A stretch of 32,676 nt of DNA from Kofleriaceae bacterium (GTDB lineage: Bacteria; Myxococcota_A; Polyangia; Haliangiales; Haliangiaceae). The stretch is from the NCBI GenBank assembly GCA_022842285.1, contig JALHPV010000047.1:1-32676 (forward strand), given 5' to 3'. Under the pieces are notes generated by a model. The model worked only from the letters and a program-made list of their open reading frames with translations. It searched no databases and was not told where the DNA came from. Of this stretch, positions 1-9,075 are shown piece by piece. The translations under genes and the position numbers were made by a program. Within the stretch, counting starts at the first letter, position 1. Every line of letters begins with the position of its first letter.

Positions 1-220
1 CGGTCTGGAACGCCAGCTCGGCCTCGAGCCACGCGACCTCGGCCGTGCCTGGCACCCGCTTCGACAGGTCCGCCAGCACCAGCCGCGCATCATCCAACCG
101 AGCCGACTGCAGGTACCGAGCAGCCTTGATGACATCCCCCATCACCGTGCGATCCCGCTTGGCTTCGGCCGACGGAACGAACGCCACGGCAACCAAGCCC
201 GCGAGTAGCAGGGGCCTCAC
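1..220 (-). CDS. Secreted TPR-like protein, N-terminal part (cut by window edge)
   Basis: The N-terminal 73 codons are visible on the minus strand from a GTG at 220; the rest lies outside the window. The GTG overlaps the TGA stop of the upstream DUF4175-like gene (GTGA), so the two are probably translationally coupled. The first ~19 residues form a signal peptide (hydrophobic LLLAGLVAVAFVPS, then an AEA-type cleavage site). After it comes a helical stretch (AARYLQSARLDDARLVLADL) with the spacing of a tetratricopeptide-like repeat. This suggests an exported, helical-repeat, protein-binding partner of the membrane protein encoded before it. Function unknown; the TPR assignment rests on one visible repeat. 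Confidence 0.6.
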   Translation of the reverse strand, partial: MRPLLLAGLVAVAFVPSAEAKRDRTVMGDVIKAARYLQSARLDDARLVLADLSKRVPGTAEVAWLEAELAFQT

Positions 221-3200
221 TTGATCAACTCCTCGTAGTACCGCTGGATCTGCTCGTCGTAGCCATCGGGTCCCTGCTGCCCCTTCTTCTTCATGGCTTC
301 TAGCAGGTCCTCGCGGAAGCGCTCGGGCGCGCGGTACTCGTCGGCCCCCGGGATGCGAATCGGCTCGTCTCCGACCGAGCCCCCCTCCTGCGCCTGCCGC
401 GCCGCCGAGCGAGCCCGGTCACGCGCCTTCGCGAGAGCATCGGCCGCGGCGCGGGTCGCTTCCCGCGTGCCCGAGGGGTCCTTCGCCTTCATCCGCTCGT
501 CGGCCTGGCCCATCTGCCCGACGGCGCTACCGAGCTTCTTGCCGAGCTCCGTGCCCGTGTCACCGGGCAGCTCGCCCTGGAGCTGCTTCGCCCGCTCGGC
601 CAGCTTCTGCGCCCGGCCCTTGGTCATCGCTTCGCGCCGACGCAGCCGGTCGAGTGACTTCTTGTCCTCGTCGGACATGATCTCATCGGGGCTCGGCGAC
701 AGCGACTGGAGCTCCTCGATGAGATCCTGCGCGATCGGGCGCGCCTTGCCGATGTCCTCGAGCGCGTCCTCGGTCGCGTCGCTCCACTTGCTGGTCGGAT
801 CATCCTCGAGCGCGGCTTCGAGCTCGCCGGCGATCGTGTCGAGGCTCTGCTTGGCCTGCTGCGCCATGCCGAGCGCCTCCGCCAGATCGCCGTCGGCGAC
901 CATCGTCTCCACGTCGGTGAGGCGCCGCTGCACGATATCGAGCTCCTCCTTCGCGAACGGCGTCAGGCCGGTCTCGTCGAGGTCTGCGAGCCGCTTGCGC
1001 AGCTTGTCGACGAGCTGTCCGACCGACTTGCTCGCCTCGCGACGGTGCTCCTTGGCGATCTCGTCGGCCTTGTCCGCGTAGCTCTCGAAGATGCGGTTCG
1101 CCTCGGCCGCGATCTCTTCCTGATCCTGGGCGACGTCGGCGAGCTCGTTCATGACCTCGTCGAGCTTGCGCTGCTCGTCGCTGAAGCGATCACCACGCAT
1201 CTCCGCGAGCGAGCCCTCGAGCGCACTCGAGGCGCGATCGTGTTGCGCACGGCACTGCTCGAGCTTGGCCGCCGCGCCCGCCGCGTCACCGGCGTTCACG
1301 AGCGCGCGCACTTCCTCGAGGCAGTTCGTGCCCTGCGCCGACTCGACCGCGTCGCGGTTCACGTACTGGTCGAGGACGTCCTCGGTCATGCCCTGGCGGT
1401 GCTTGTCGAGCTCCGCGTACGCACGTTCGAGCGCCTTCATCTCGCGCTCGATCTCGGCGAGCAGGCGCGGATCCTTCGACTTGCCGTACTGCTTCAAGAG
1501 ATCGGCGAGGCGCTCCTGGTGGGCCCCGATCTCGTCGGAGATATCGAGCACGCCCTCCATGCGTTCGCGGTCGAGCCAGTCGGCCAGCTCGATCACGTCG
1601 TCTTCGAGCTCGGCGATCATCTTCGTGTCGACGCTCGCGTACGCGCCCTTCGCCGCCGTCTTGCCCTTCGGCACCACGCGCGCCTCGAGATTGGCGAGCT
1701 TCTCGAGTCGCTCGCGCATCTCGTCGAGGGACTTGCGCAGAGCGTCGCTGGCGTGCGGATCCTTCTCGTAGGCGGCACCGACGGTACCGAGCTCGATCAC
1801 GACCTCTCGCAGCTGGCGGCCGAGCTCCTCGCGGTCGGCAGGCTGCGCGTCCGGGGACAGCACGAGTCGCCCCCCCAGGTTCGCGAGGAGCTTCTCGGCG
1901 AGCGCCTCGTGCTTGCCCAGCGTCTCCTCGTGTCGCTCGCGCGGCGAGACGACCTTGAGGTGCAGCTCGCGGGAGCGTCCGATGTTCGGACCCGCGATCG
2001 AGTCGTTGTCCTTGGCCTCGATCCAGTAGCGAACCTCGCCGCCACTCGGCACCTGCACCTCGGCGATGTCCCACAGCACCTTGCCGAGGGCGCGGCCGCC
2101 GGGCGCGACGTCCTGCGATCCGCTGGCGTCGGCGTGTACGGGGACGAGGCTGATCGGTTTCTTGCCGCGGTCCTTGCCGCCTTCCCACACGAGCTCCGCC
2201 GACGTGATGCCGAAGTCGTCCTCGATCACGTATGCGAGCTCGACGCGGCGCAGATTGGTCACGTCGAGCGGTTCGGCGGGCGCCATGAGCTGCACCGTCG
2301 GCGCCTGGTCGGGCTCGGCCTCGATCAAGCGCGGCGTGGTCTCGATGGAGCGCTTGCCGTCGGGCGCGGTGATGGCGAAGCGGTAGCGCGCGGCCCGCTG
2401 GATCACGAACTGCGCGGACAGCCGGAAGTCCGGCTCGAGATTGGGCCCGAGCCGCGGTGCGACCTCGACCTTCACGTCGACGCGCTGCTCGGGCTGACCG
2501 TCGGTCTCGATCACGAGCTCGGCCGACTTCACCGCCACGAGCGCGCGCGCGGCGAGCTTCACCGTCGTTCCGACGAGGCCGCGGACGTCACCCGAGCTGC
2601 TCTCGAGCGAGACCGGCGCGCGCTTGGTGTACGCCGGAAACTCGAGGCGCGCGTTCAGATCTCCGACGAGCGGGACCGCCGACAGCGTCGCGCCGTTGTA
2701 AGGCGCCGGCGGCGCGAACAGGAGTCGCTTCCAGCCTGCGCCGACGAGACCCGGGGCGAGCGCCGCGAGCAACGTCGCCGAACACACGGCCGCGAGGGCC
2801 CAGCGCCGAGCCCGCGTGACCTCGCCGCGATCGAGGAGCCCGTCGGGCGAGATGCCCTGGATGCGTTCGGAGGTCGCCGCCTGCAGGGCCGCGACGAGAT
2901 CGCTCGACGGCGCGCCGGGGCGCGCGGGCGCCTTGGCCAGCTCGACGGCGGAGAGGAGATCGCTCGCCACGTCGCGGCGACGGGAGCCGACCCAGCGCGC
3001 GACCTGCGAGTCACTGCCGTAGCGCCGGCGCGGAGCGACGACACCGAGGATGATCGCACCGATGATCGCCAGCGCACCGGCGAGCCCACCGAGGGTGAGG
3101 ATGGTGAGCGCCATCCGGCGGTTCTCACCGAGGAGCTGCCCGATCAGCGGCAGGACCAGCGCGAGCCCGGCCACGGAGGCGATGCCGTACCCCCACGCCC

Positions 3201-3285
3201 GCCTGGCCTCGTGGCGGTACAGACGCAAGCGTACCCGCCCGAGGAAGCTCGGGATCGCGGTCACCTTCGTCGAAACGGTCGCCAC
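217..3285 (-). CDS. DUF4175-like membrane protein with long coiled coil
   Basis: About 1022 aa from the chosen GTG at 3285. The open frame runs on to 3369, but that would overlap the divergent sigma-factor gene at 3315. Three hydrophobic segments near the N-terminus (about residues 33-51, 58-83 and 162-184) are followed by a periplasmic-looking beta-rich part (about 190-450). The rest is a very long, highly charged Glu/Arg/Ala-rich region (about 470-990) with strong coiled-coil character and few prolines. This matches the large DUF4175-type proteins I associate with proteobacteria and myxobacteria; their role is unknown. The short divergent gap puts its promoter next to that of the ECF sigma factor. 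Its stop overlaps the start of the secreted protein downstream. Start choice is uncertain: no clear Shine-Dalgarno is visible, and GTG 3264 is an alternative. Confidence 0.75.
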   Translation of the reverse strand: MATVSTKVTAIPSFLGRVRLRLYRHEARRAWGYGIASVAGLALVLPLIGQLLGENRRMALTILTLGGLAGALAIIGAIILGVVAPRRRYGSDSQVARWVGSRRRDVASDLLSAVELAKAPARPGAPSSDLVAALQAATSERIQGISPDGLLDRGEVTRARRWALAAVCSATLLAALAPGLVGAGWKRLLFAPPAPYNGATLSAVPLVGDLNARLEFPAYTKRAPVSLESSSGDVRGLVGTTVKLAARALVAVKSAELVIETDGQPEQRVDVKVEVAPRLGPNLEPDFRLSAQFVIQRAARYRFAITAPDGKRSIETTPRLIEAEPDQAPTVQLMAPAEPLDVTNLRRVELAYVIEDDFGITSAELVWEGGKDRGKKPISLVPVHADASGSQDVAPGGRALGKVLWDIAEVQVPSGGEVRYWIEAKDNDSIAGPNIGRSRELHLKVVSPRERHEETLGKHEALAEKLLANLGGRLVLSPDAQPADREELGRQLREVVIELGTVGAAYEKDPHASDALRKSLDEMRERLEKLANLEARVVPKGKTAAKGAYASVDTKMIAELEDDVIELADWLDRERMEGVLDISDEIGAHQERLADLLKQYGKSKDPRLLAEIEREMKALERAYAELDKHRQGMTEDVLDQYVNRDAVESAQGTNCLEEVRALVNAGDAAGAAAKLEQCRAQHDRASSALEGSLAEMRGDRFSDEQRKLDEVMNELADVAQDQEEIAAEANRIFESYADKADEIAKEHRREASKSVGQLVDKLRKRLADLDETGLTPFAKEELDIVQRRLTDVETMVADGDLAEALGMAQQAKQSLDTIAGELEAALEDDPTSKWSDATEDALEDIGKARPIAQDLIEELQSLSPSPDEIMSDEDKKSLDRLRRREAMTKGRAQKLAERAKQLQGELPGDTGTELGKKLGSAVGQMGQADERMKAKDPSGTREATRAAADALAKARDRARSAARQAQEGGSVGDEPIRIPGADEYRAPERFREDLLEAMKKKGQQGPDGYDEQIQRYYEELIK

Positions 3286-3314
3286 AGCCGCTAATACGTT
3301 ATAACCGCACGTGG

Positions 3315-4010
3315 ATGAATAAGGCGGGGCACCGAGCGTCCACGCCGACGGATGATGCGCGAGCAACACCCGTTGACGACGCCGACTTGGTGGCTGCGGC
3401 TCGCCGTGGCGATCGAGCGGCGTTCAAGACGCTGTTCGAGCGCTACCACCGTCGGGCCTACGGCCTCGCGTTTGGCGTCGTCCGTCATCCCGAGGATGCG
3501 CTCGACATCGTTCAGGATGCTTTCATCAAGGCTCACAGGTACCTAGACAAGTTCGAGGGCAACTCCAGCTTCTACACCTGGCTCTACCGCATCGTGATGA
3601 ACCTCGCCATCGACCATCTTCGCAAGCACCGCCGGGTCAAGCCCACGGAGCTGGACGAGACGCGCATCCACCCCGACGAGGGGGCCGAGTCGGCGCTAAT
3701 GCCGCGGATCCTCGGTGGAAATCCGGGACGGGCCCTCGCCGACAAGCAGATCCGTCACCGGATCGACCAGGCCCTCGACGAGCTCTCCGAGAATCACCGG
3801 ACCGTCCTTGTCATGCGCGAGCTGGAGGGGCTGTCCTACGAGGACATGGCCAAGGCGGTGGGGTGCTCCAAGGGCACCATCATGTCGCGGCTCTTCCACG
3901 CCCGAAAAAATATGCAGCGCCGGCTGCTCGACCTTATCGACAACCCGTCGCGCGAGCTCCTCGAGGAGCTGGGCGTCGCCCCGGAAGCTGAAGAAGGGAA
4001 GGCGAGCTGA
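3315..4010 (+). CDS. ECF-type RNA polymerase sigma factor (RpoE-like)
   Basis: 231 aa. Region 2 is clear at about residues 22-105: the [19 protein letters not shown] helix, then [14 protein letters not shown] and the -10 recognition part [20 protein letters not shown]. Region 4 is at about 150-205 ([20 protein letters not shown], then the helix-turn-helix [15 protein letters not shown]). There is no region 1.1 or 3, which makes it an extracytoplasmic-function sigma factor. The N-terminal ~20 residues are unconserved-looking, so a slightly later start is possible. Its stop overlaps the next ATG by one base (TGATG). The next gene encodes a single-pass membrane protein, the usual arrangement for a cognate anti-sigma factor. 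A TATAAC at 3300-3305 could be a -10 box but has no convincing -35. Confidence 0.93.
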   Translation: MNKAGHRASTPTDDARATPVDDADLVAAARRGDRAAFKTLFERYHRRAYGLAFGVVRHPEDALDIVQDAFIKAHRYLDKFEGNSSFYTWLYRIVMNLAIDHLRKHRRVKPTELDETRIHPDEGAESALMPRILGGNPGRALADKQIRHRIDQALDELSENHRTVLVMRELEGLSYEDMAKAVGCSKGTIMSRLFHARKNMQRRLLDLIDNPSRELLEELGVAPEAEEGKAS

Positions 4011-4480
4011 TGGCGCGCCCGGATGACACCGAGGACGACGTCGCCTACGCCGAGCTGGGCGAGATCGTCCGTGCGCGGCTCGAGATCGACGCCGACGAGG
4101 TCGACGCTCGCAAGTTCCACGCGATGTGGCGCGAGATCGACAAGGCGATCGACGAGGAAGCTCCCGCATCGGTGTGGGGACGATTCGTCGCCTGGCTCGA
4201 TCGCCATCGCGGCAACCTCATCACCGGGGCCGTCACCGCCGGGGCTGTCGCCGCGATCGCGATGATGATCCGGCCTGCGCCGACCGTCGTGACGCGCACG
4301 GTGGTGGAGCGCGCATCCGACGGGGCGCTCGACGTGCAGCCGGCCGCGCTGCGCGCACCTCCGGAGATCGAAGATGTGGAGACCCCCGACGGCGAGGCGA
4401 CCGTGATCAACCTCGAAGACGAAGACGGACACACCACCGTGATCTGGGTGACTGCAGCAGATACTGTGGAGGGCATATGA
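4010..4480 (+). CDS. Putative membrane-anchored anti-sigma factor
   Basis: 156 aa with an acidic N-terminal domain (1-66, helical, many Asp/Glu), one transmembrane segment (about 69-88, NLITGAVTAGAVAAIAMMIR) and an acidic C-terminal tail that would be periplasmic. Size, topology and coupling to the ECF sigma gene (one-base overlap) fit an anti-sigma factor that holds the sigma factor at the membrane. The N-terminal domain has no His-x3-Cys-x2-Cys zinc motif; in fact it contains no cysteine. If it is an anti-sigma factor it belongs to a non-ZAS type. The function is inferred from context and topology only; no similarity to a named family was recognised. Confidence 0.65.
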   Translation: MARPDDTEDDVAYAELGEIVRARLEIDADEVDARKFHAMWREIDKAIDEEAPASVWGRFVAWLDRHRGNLITGAVTAGAVAAIAMMIRPAPTVVTRTVVERASDGALDVQPAALRAPPEIEDVETPDGEATVINLEDEDGHTTVIWVTAADTVEGI

Positions 4481-4932
4481 AGGCCCGCCTCGCAGCATGG
4501 GTGGTCGCCGCGCTCGTCGGGGTCACGACGCCCGCGGTCGCGCAGAACGTCACGGTGTCGTGCGACTTCGTCGAGATCAGCGCCACGAACACGGGCACCG
4601 CGTCCGTGGACAAGGCGCTGCCGGAGAAGGTCCAGAAGAAGCTCAAGAAGAAGCCGTTCTCTTCGCAGTGGAAGGTCTTCACGCAGCTCTCGTCGACGTC
4701 CAAGACGCTCGCCAAGAAGAAGCCCGAGACGATCAAGCTGACGCAGGGCAGCGCGAGCGGGACGCTCATCGAGATCGTGGACAAGAGCAAGACGCGGCTG
4801 ACGCTCACGATGGACGACGCCAGCGGGAAGCAGAAGGTCTCTCAGACCTCTCTCATCGAAGGCGGCGATTACACCGTTTTCGTCGACGCGACCAAAGACG
4901 ACGGGCACTTGCTCGCCGTCACCTGTAAGTAG
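4477..4932 (+). CDS. Small secreted Lys-rich protein of the sigma-factor operon
   Basis: 151 aa starting at ATG 4477, which overlaps the previous stop (ATGA) and has a good purine-rich ribosome site (GGAGGG at 4468-4473). A Sec signal peptide covers about residues 1-22 (ending PAVAQ). The mature protein is small, Lys-rich in the middle (KVQKKLKKK), otherwise beta-strand rich, with two cysteines (near the start of the mature part and next to the C-terminus) that could form a disulfide. It is the third member of a coupled sigma/anti-sigma operon and could be its envelope target or signal partner. I do not recognise the family. Confidence 0.8.
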   Translation: MKARLAAWVVAALVGVTTPAVAQNVTVSCDFVEISATNTGTASVDKALPEKVQKKLKKKPFSSQWKVFTQLSSTSKTLAKKKPETIKLTQGSASGTLIEIVDKSKTRLTLTMDDASGKQKVSQTSLIEGGDYTVFVDATKDDGHLLAVTCK

Positions 4933-5000
4933 TCGAAGTTTCGGCTTCGTGGACTAAGTCGTCGAGTCGCGCCGTTCTTGCGTTACAACGGGCGCGGTCC

Positions 5001-7265
5001 ATGAATCCGGGCGGTACGACGGCAAAGACGGTGCGCAGGCGACCTGCGCGCTGGGTGATTGCCTCGCTCTGTGTGCTGCTCGGGCTCGCGCTGGTCCTGA
5101 CCGTCGTGATCGCGGTCGTGTACCCGCGGGTGGGCGCGTCGAAGATTCGCGAGAAGGTCACGGCGAAGGTCCAGTCGAAGCTGGGGCGCGACGTGCGATT
5201 CGGCTCGGTGGATGTCCGCCTGGGGCACGCAACGATCCGCGGGATGGAGATCTACGGCGAGCTCGACAAGGACCTGCCGCTGATCGTGATCGATCGGATC
5301 GATGTCGACTTCGCGGCGCTCCCATCATTGATCGGGCGCGTGGAGCTGGGCGACGCGACGATCGACGGCGTGACCGTCACGTTGCGCCGCCATGCCGATG
5401 GCCGCGACAACGTGAGCGACATCATCGAGCGGCTGCGCGCCGAGCCGCGCGGTGGTGCTGGCGGTGGCAAGAGCCTGATGCCGCGGTCGATCACGGTCAC
5501 GCACGGCAAGCTGTTCGCCGACGATGCGGTGACGGGGACGACGGCGCTCGTCGAGGATGGCGGCGCGACCTGGAAGCCGGGCGAGCTGATCGCGCAGGGC
5601 CGTAACGTGTCGATGACGACGGTGGCGGCCCCGGCGGCGACCGCGACCGCGCTGACCATCACGAAGCGCAGCGGCCAGCCCCCGCTGGTGGCGATCGAGG
5701 GCGGCGAGCTCCGCGTGCTCGCCGGCCTCTCCCTGACGGGGATCGCGGGCACGGTCGCCTCTGATGCCGCCCAGCCGGGGCAGTACCGCGTCGATGTCGC
5801 GGGAGGCTACGGTGGCGTGCCTGGCAACCTGTGGACCGCGCGCGGTGGCATCGATCCGCAGGCGTTCACGGCGACGATCGATCTCGAGGCGGCGAAGTTT
5901 CAGCTCGACCGCCTCGCACCGATCCTCGCCACGACGCCCGTCGTGGACTACCAGTCGACGTCGGTCGACACCAAGGTGCGCCTGTCGCTCGCGCGCAATG
6001 GCGCGACGTTCGCCGGCGAGATGAACCTGCACGGCCTGAATGTCGGGCACCCCAAGATCGCCGAGAAGGAAGTCCGCGATCTGGATCTCGAGGCCAACGT
6101 CGAGGGGCGCTTCGATCGCGCGACGCGGTCGCTGGTCCTGTCACGTGGTGACTTCAAGGCGCGCAACGTCCCCTTCTCCGTCACCGGCGAGGTCGCGAAG
6201 CCGCGCACGCAGGAGCAAGCGCCGGCTCAGGTCGCGAAGGTCGACGACGATGATGACCAGGCGGTGAAGATCAAGACCGAGGGCCCGGGGGGGATCAAGG
6301 TCCTCAAGATGCACGTCGTGGTGCCACCGGTGGCCTGCCAGACGTTCCTGACGGCGCTCCCCGAGGAGATGGTGCCGTACATGGTCGGCTACCAGATGAC
6401 GGGCATGTTCTCGACGGACATCACCCTCGAGGTCGACTGGAACAACCTCGATGCCACCAAGCTCGGCGGGAGCGTCGGAATTCGGGGGTGCAAGGTCACG
6501 AGCGAGCCGCCGACCTCGCCGCGCCGCCTCCGCAGCGAGTTCGAACACTCGGTCGAGTACGAGGAGGACAAGTTCCGCGAGATCACCGTCGGGCCGACGA
6601 ACCCCGACTTCGTCCCCTACGAGCAGATCTCACCGAACCTCGTGAACTCGATCATGTCGACCGAGGACTCGGCCTTCATGTCTCACCGCGGCTTCATCGT
6701 CTCCGAGTTCCGGAGCGCCCTCGTGAAGGACCTCAAGGCGGGCCGGTTCAAGTACGGCGCGTCGAGCATCACCATGCAGATGGTGAAGAACGTCCTGCTC
6801 TACCGAGACAAGACGCTCATGCGAAAGTTCCAGGAGCTCTTCCTGACGTGGCACGTGGAGAACACCCTCGAGAAGGAGCGCATCCTCGAGATCTACTTCA
6901 ACGTGATCGAGTACGGCCCGAACCTCTACGGCATCGGTCCCGCCGCGAAGTACTACTTCGGCAAGTCCGCCGCCGAGCTCTCGCCGCGCGAGGCCGCGTT
7001 CTTCTCGTCGATCCTGCCGTCGCCGAAGGACCGCCATCGCCAGTACTGCCAGAACGAGCTCTGGAAGTGGTCGGCCGCGAAGATCGACCGCATCCTCGGC
7101 ATCATGCTGAAGCGCAACCGCCTCACGCAGGCCGACTACGACCTCGCCATGGCGACCCCGCTGGTCTTCTACAAGCCCGAGGACGCCGAGCCCGCGAACG
7201 AGTGCATCGCGCGCACGAAGAAGGCCATTCGCGCCGCCCGGGCCACGACGGTGCCCTCGCCCTGA
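5001..7265 (+). CDS. AsmA-like / GT51 peptidoglycan glycosyltransferase fusion
   Basis: 754 aa. A transmembrane anchor lies at about residues 18-41. A beta-rich AsmA/DUF748-like region follows (GRDVRFGSVDVRLGHATIRG, then repeated strand motifs) up to about residue 500. The C-terminal ~220 residues are a family-51 glycosyltransferase: motif EDSAFMSHRG with presumed catalytic Glu555, GASSITMQ at 586-593 (the GxSTITQQ motif), RKFQEL, then KERILEIYFNVIEYG and a YFGK/SPREAAFF region. GT51 enzymes polymerise lipid II into glycan strands on the outer face of the inner membrane. No penicillin-binding transpeptidase follows, so it resembles MtgA with a large AsmA-like insertion between anchor and catalytic domain. 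AsmA-family proteins act in envelope lipid traffic, so the combination is unusual. Confidence 0.85.
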   Translation: MNPGGTTAKTVRRRPARWVIASLCVLLGLALVLTVVIAVVYPRVGASKIREKVTAKVQSKLGRDVRFGSVDVRLGHATIRGMEIYGELDKDLPLIVIDRIDVDFAALPSLIGRVELGDATIDGVTVTLRRHADGRDNVSDIIERLRAEPRGGAGGGKSLMPRSITVTHGKLFADDAVTGTTALVEDGGATWKPGELIAQGRNVSMTTVAAPAATATALTITKRSGQPPLVAIEGGELRVLAGLSLTGIAGTVASDAAQPGQYRVDVAGGYGGVPGNLWTARGGIDPQAFTATIDLEAAKFQLDRLAPILATTPVVDYQSTSVDTKVRLSLARNGATFAGEMNLHGLNVGHPKIAEKEVRDLDLEANVEGRFDRATRSLVLSRGDFKARNVPFSVTGEVAKPRTQEQAPAQVAKVDDDDDQAVKIKTEGPGGIKVLKMHVVVPPVACQTFLTALPEEMVPYMVGYQMTGMFSTDITLEVDWNNLDATKLGGSVGIRGCKVTSEPPTSPRRLRSEFEHSVEYEEDKFREITVGPTNPDFVPYEQISPNLVNSIMSTEDSAFMSHRGFIVSEFRSALVKDLKAGRFKYGASSITMQMVKNVLLYRDKTLMRKFQELFLTWHVENTLEKERILEIYFNVIEYGPNLYGIGPAAKYYFGKSAAELSPREAAFFSSILPSPKDRHRQYCQNELWKWSAAKIDRILGIMLKRNRLTQADYDLAMATPLVFYKPEDAEPANECIARTKKAIRAARATTVPSP

Positions 7266-7268
7266 ACT

Positions 7269-7325
7269 GGGGACGGCGTAAGCTTTGTCAACCAAGCGAA
7301 AGTTGACAAGGTCTACACCGTCCCC
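7269..7325. repeat. 57-nt near-perfect hairpin (palindromic intergenic element)
   Basis: Arms 7269-7292 and 7302-7325 pair over 24 positions with two mismatches and two G-T wobbles, around a 9-nt loop (CAAGCGAAA). The outer part is GGGGACGGCGTA against TACACCGTCCCC; the inner part is TTGTCAAC against GTTGACAA. Weak pairing continues outward into the TGA stop of the transglycosylase gene (7263-7265). There is no T-run after it, so it is not a classical intrinsic terminator, though a hairpin this strong may still stop or protect transcripts. GGGGAC...GTCCCC ends suggest a REP-like element dispersed in the genome. Confidence 0.7.
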
Positions 7326-7356
7326 GTTTCTGCGAGCGCAGTGCTATACGAGCGAC

Positions 7357-7617
7357 GTGATCCGCGCCGTCGTTCTCGCGCTCGCGATGTTCGCCGCCTC
7401 ACCGGCGGAGGCACAGCCGCAGCCGAGCGAGGTGCCGACAGAGTTCGAGCCGCCCGCGAAGCGCCCGTCGGGCTTCTGGGGCACGACCGAGCGCGCGAAA
7501 GGCGGGGCCTACCGCTGGAAGCTGCTCGGAATCGGCGTCGTGCTGGCGGTGGTGACGGGGGCGGTGATGCTCCGGCTCGTGCGGCGAGCCAATTCTCAAC
7601 GAAGGACTGACCTATGA
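7357..7617 (+). CDS. Small exported single-pass membrane protein
   Basis: 86 aa from GTG 7357, chosen because it places a clean signal peptide at the N-terminus (MIRAVVLALAMFAASPAEAQ). The open frame extends upstream into the 57-nt hairpin, which is unlikely to be coding. After a Pro-rich linker (EPPAKRPSGFWG) comes one transmembrane segment (about residues 52-74, LLGIGVVLAVVTGAVMLRLV), a basic end, and a stop that overlaps the next gene by ATGA. It would span the inner membrane with a short periplasmic part. No family recognised. Coupling to the lipoprotein gene suggests joint expression. Confidence 0.6.
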   Translation: MIRAVVLALAMFAASPAEAQPQPSEVPTEFEPPAKRPSGFWGTTERAKGGAYRWKLLGIGVVLAVVTGAVMLRLVRRANSQRRTDL

Positions 7618-8708
7618 AGTTCCGTGCATGTTTGTTCGCGCTCGTCATGTTCGCCGCATGTGGAAAGAAGGACGAGAAGAAGGCCGACCCATCGCCGACG
7701 CCGGCCCCGACGACGAACGAGATGGCCAAGGCGCCGGCCGATGCGGCCGCGGCACCCGCTGACGCGGCGCCCACGGACGCCGAGAAGGTCGCCGCGCGCA
7801 TCAAGAAGAACGAAGATGCCGCCGCCGAGGAGAAGACCCGCTGGACCGCGGACATCGAGACCAAGGCGATGGCGCTCCACGACACGAAGTGGAAGAACCT
7901 CGACGAGGCGATGACCGCCATCCTCGCGAGCCCCCACCGCAAGCCAGGCAACAACGAGCGCGACGCGTTCCGGCATCCGGCCGAGGCGCTGAAGTTCTTC
8001 GGCATCACGCCGACGTCCACCGTGATCGAGGTCGGGGCCGGCGGCGGCTGGTGGACCGAGCTCCTCGCCCCGCTCCTCGCCGCGCAGGGCGGCTACATCG
8101 TGGCCGGCTTCGACGCGAACGGCCCCATGGACAAGATGCAGACCGCGTACGGCAAGAGCCTCGACCTCTTCCTCGCCAAGTCGAAGCTCTTCGACAAGAC
8201 CACCCGCGCCAACATCGGCCCGACTCCCTACAAGCTCGGCGAGGACGGCAAGGCCACCCACGCGATCGCCATGCGCGAGATGCACAACTGGGTGCGCCGC
8301 GGCGAGCTCGACGTGCACCTCAAGGCCATCCACGACGCCCTCGCCGAGGGCGGCACGTTCGGCGTCGAGCAGCACCGCGCGAAGCCGGGCACGAAGGGCG
8401 AGGACACCGCCGAGTCCGGCTACCTCGCCGAGGACTGGGTCATCGCGAAGGTCGAAGCGGCCGGCTTCAAGCTCGCAGAGAAGTCCGAGATCAACGCGAA
8501 CCCGAAGGACACGAAGGACTACCCCGAGGGCGTCTGGACCCTGCCGCCCAACTACGCCGAGGGCGACGCGACGAAGGCGAAGTACGACGCGATCGGCGAG
8601 AGCGACCGCATGACGCTCAAGTTCACGAAGGTCGCCGCCCCCGCCGCCGGCTCGGGCTCGGCCGCCCCGGCTGATGGCTCGGGCGCCGCCGGCTCGGCCG
8701 CCAAGTAA
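7614..8708 (+). CDS. Lipoprotein with SAM-dependent methyltransferase fold (COG4798-like)
   Basis: 364 aa. A type II signal sequence ends in the lipobox FAAC, with Cys16 as the lipidation site. Residues 17-75 are a low-complexity Ala/Pro/Lys/Asp linker. The catalytic-like part begins about residue 80. Motif I for S-adenosylmethionine binding is at 137-145 (VIEVGAGGG), followed by a WWTELLAPLLAA helix, then an acidic loop GFDANGP, and GGTFGVEQHR later in the Rossmann fold. This matches the predicted exported methyltransferases of COG4798. The C-terminus is a Gly/Ser/Ala tail. SAM is not normally available outside the cytoplasm, so the activity may be lost or altered. The start overlaps the previous stop (ATGA). 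Confidence 0.82.
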   Translation: MKFRACLFALVMFAACGKKDEKKADPSPTPAPTTNEMAKAPADAAAAPADAAPTDAEKVAARIKKNEDAAAEEKTRWTADIETKAMALHDTKWKNLDEAMTAILASPHRKPGNNERDAFRHPAEALKFFGITPTSTVIEVGAGGGWWTELLAPLLAAQGGYIVAGFDANGPMDKMQTAYGKSLDLFLAKSKLFDKTTRANIGPTPYKLGEDGKATHAIAMREMHNWVRRGELDVHLKAIHDALAEGGTFGVEQHRAKPGTKGEDTAESGYLAEDWVIAKVEAAGFKLAEKSEINANPKDTKDYPEGVWTLPPNYAEGDATKAKYDAIGESDRMTLKFTKVAAPAAGSGSAAPADGSGAAGSAAK

Positions 8709-8766
8709 TCCGGTTCCGACGTACTCGTGCCACGTGCGCCCCCGCAAGGGGCGGCTGGCGTGTGCC

Positions 8767-9021
8767 CCGGAGTTTCAACGCCACGACGCCAGACGCCAAG
8801 GGATCGATCTTGGTGGCGGCGCACGGGCGGGGGTCGTGCCCCGGAGGTTTGGACACCAAGCCGCCCCGGACGCCGAGGGATCGATCTTGGTGGCGGCGCA
8901 GGGGCGGGGTTCGTGCTCGTGCTCGTGCTCGTGCACCGGTCGCGCGGAGGTTCGAACGCCAAGCCGCCCCGGACGCCAAGGGATCGATCTTGGTGGCGGC
9001 GCACGGGCGGGGGTTCCCCCC
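8767..9021. repeat. Array of three imperfect palindromic repeats
   Basis: This ~370-nt non-coding stretch contains three copies of a ~43-nt core at 8792-8834, 8869-8911 and 8972-9014 (GACGCCAAGGGATCGATC, then TTGGTGGCGGCGCAC and GGGCGGGG). Copies 2 and 3 are each preceded by a diverged GGTTTGGACACCAAGCCGCC-like half; copy 1 has a more degenerate version. Within each unit GCCAAG pairs with CTTGGT around a GATCGATC centre, and GCCGCC with GGCGGC, so each can fold into a hairpin. Spacing differs (77 and 103 nt) because copy 2 carries a GTGCTC triplication at about 8913-8934. These look like REP-type elements rather than genes. No protein-coding signal was found here. Confidence 0.8.
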
Positions 9022-9075
9022 TGTGTCAGCGTAGTTGCCGCATCGACCTGACCAGCATGTGGGGCGAGAGCGGAA

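Noticed and set aside
1045-3294. 749-aa open frame on the plus strand
   Set aside because: It lies opposite the DUF4175-like gene; its Arg/Leu/Asp/Glu-rich composition is that of an antisense shadow in high-GC DNA and it has no domain.
4934-4960. Terminator after the secreted protein
   Set aside because: The CGAAG/CTTCG hairpin is short and has no T-run.
7303-7308. TTGACA as a -35 promoter box
   Set aside because: No -10 box at a proper distance; the hexamer is part of the hairpin arm.
8767-9021. CRISPR array
   Set aside because: Only three copies, uneven spacing (77 and 103 nt), similar sequence between copies, and no cas genes.
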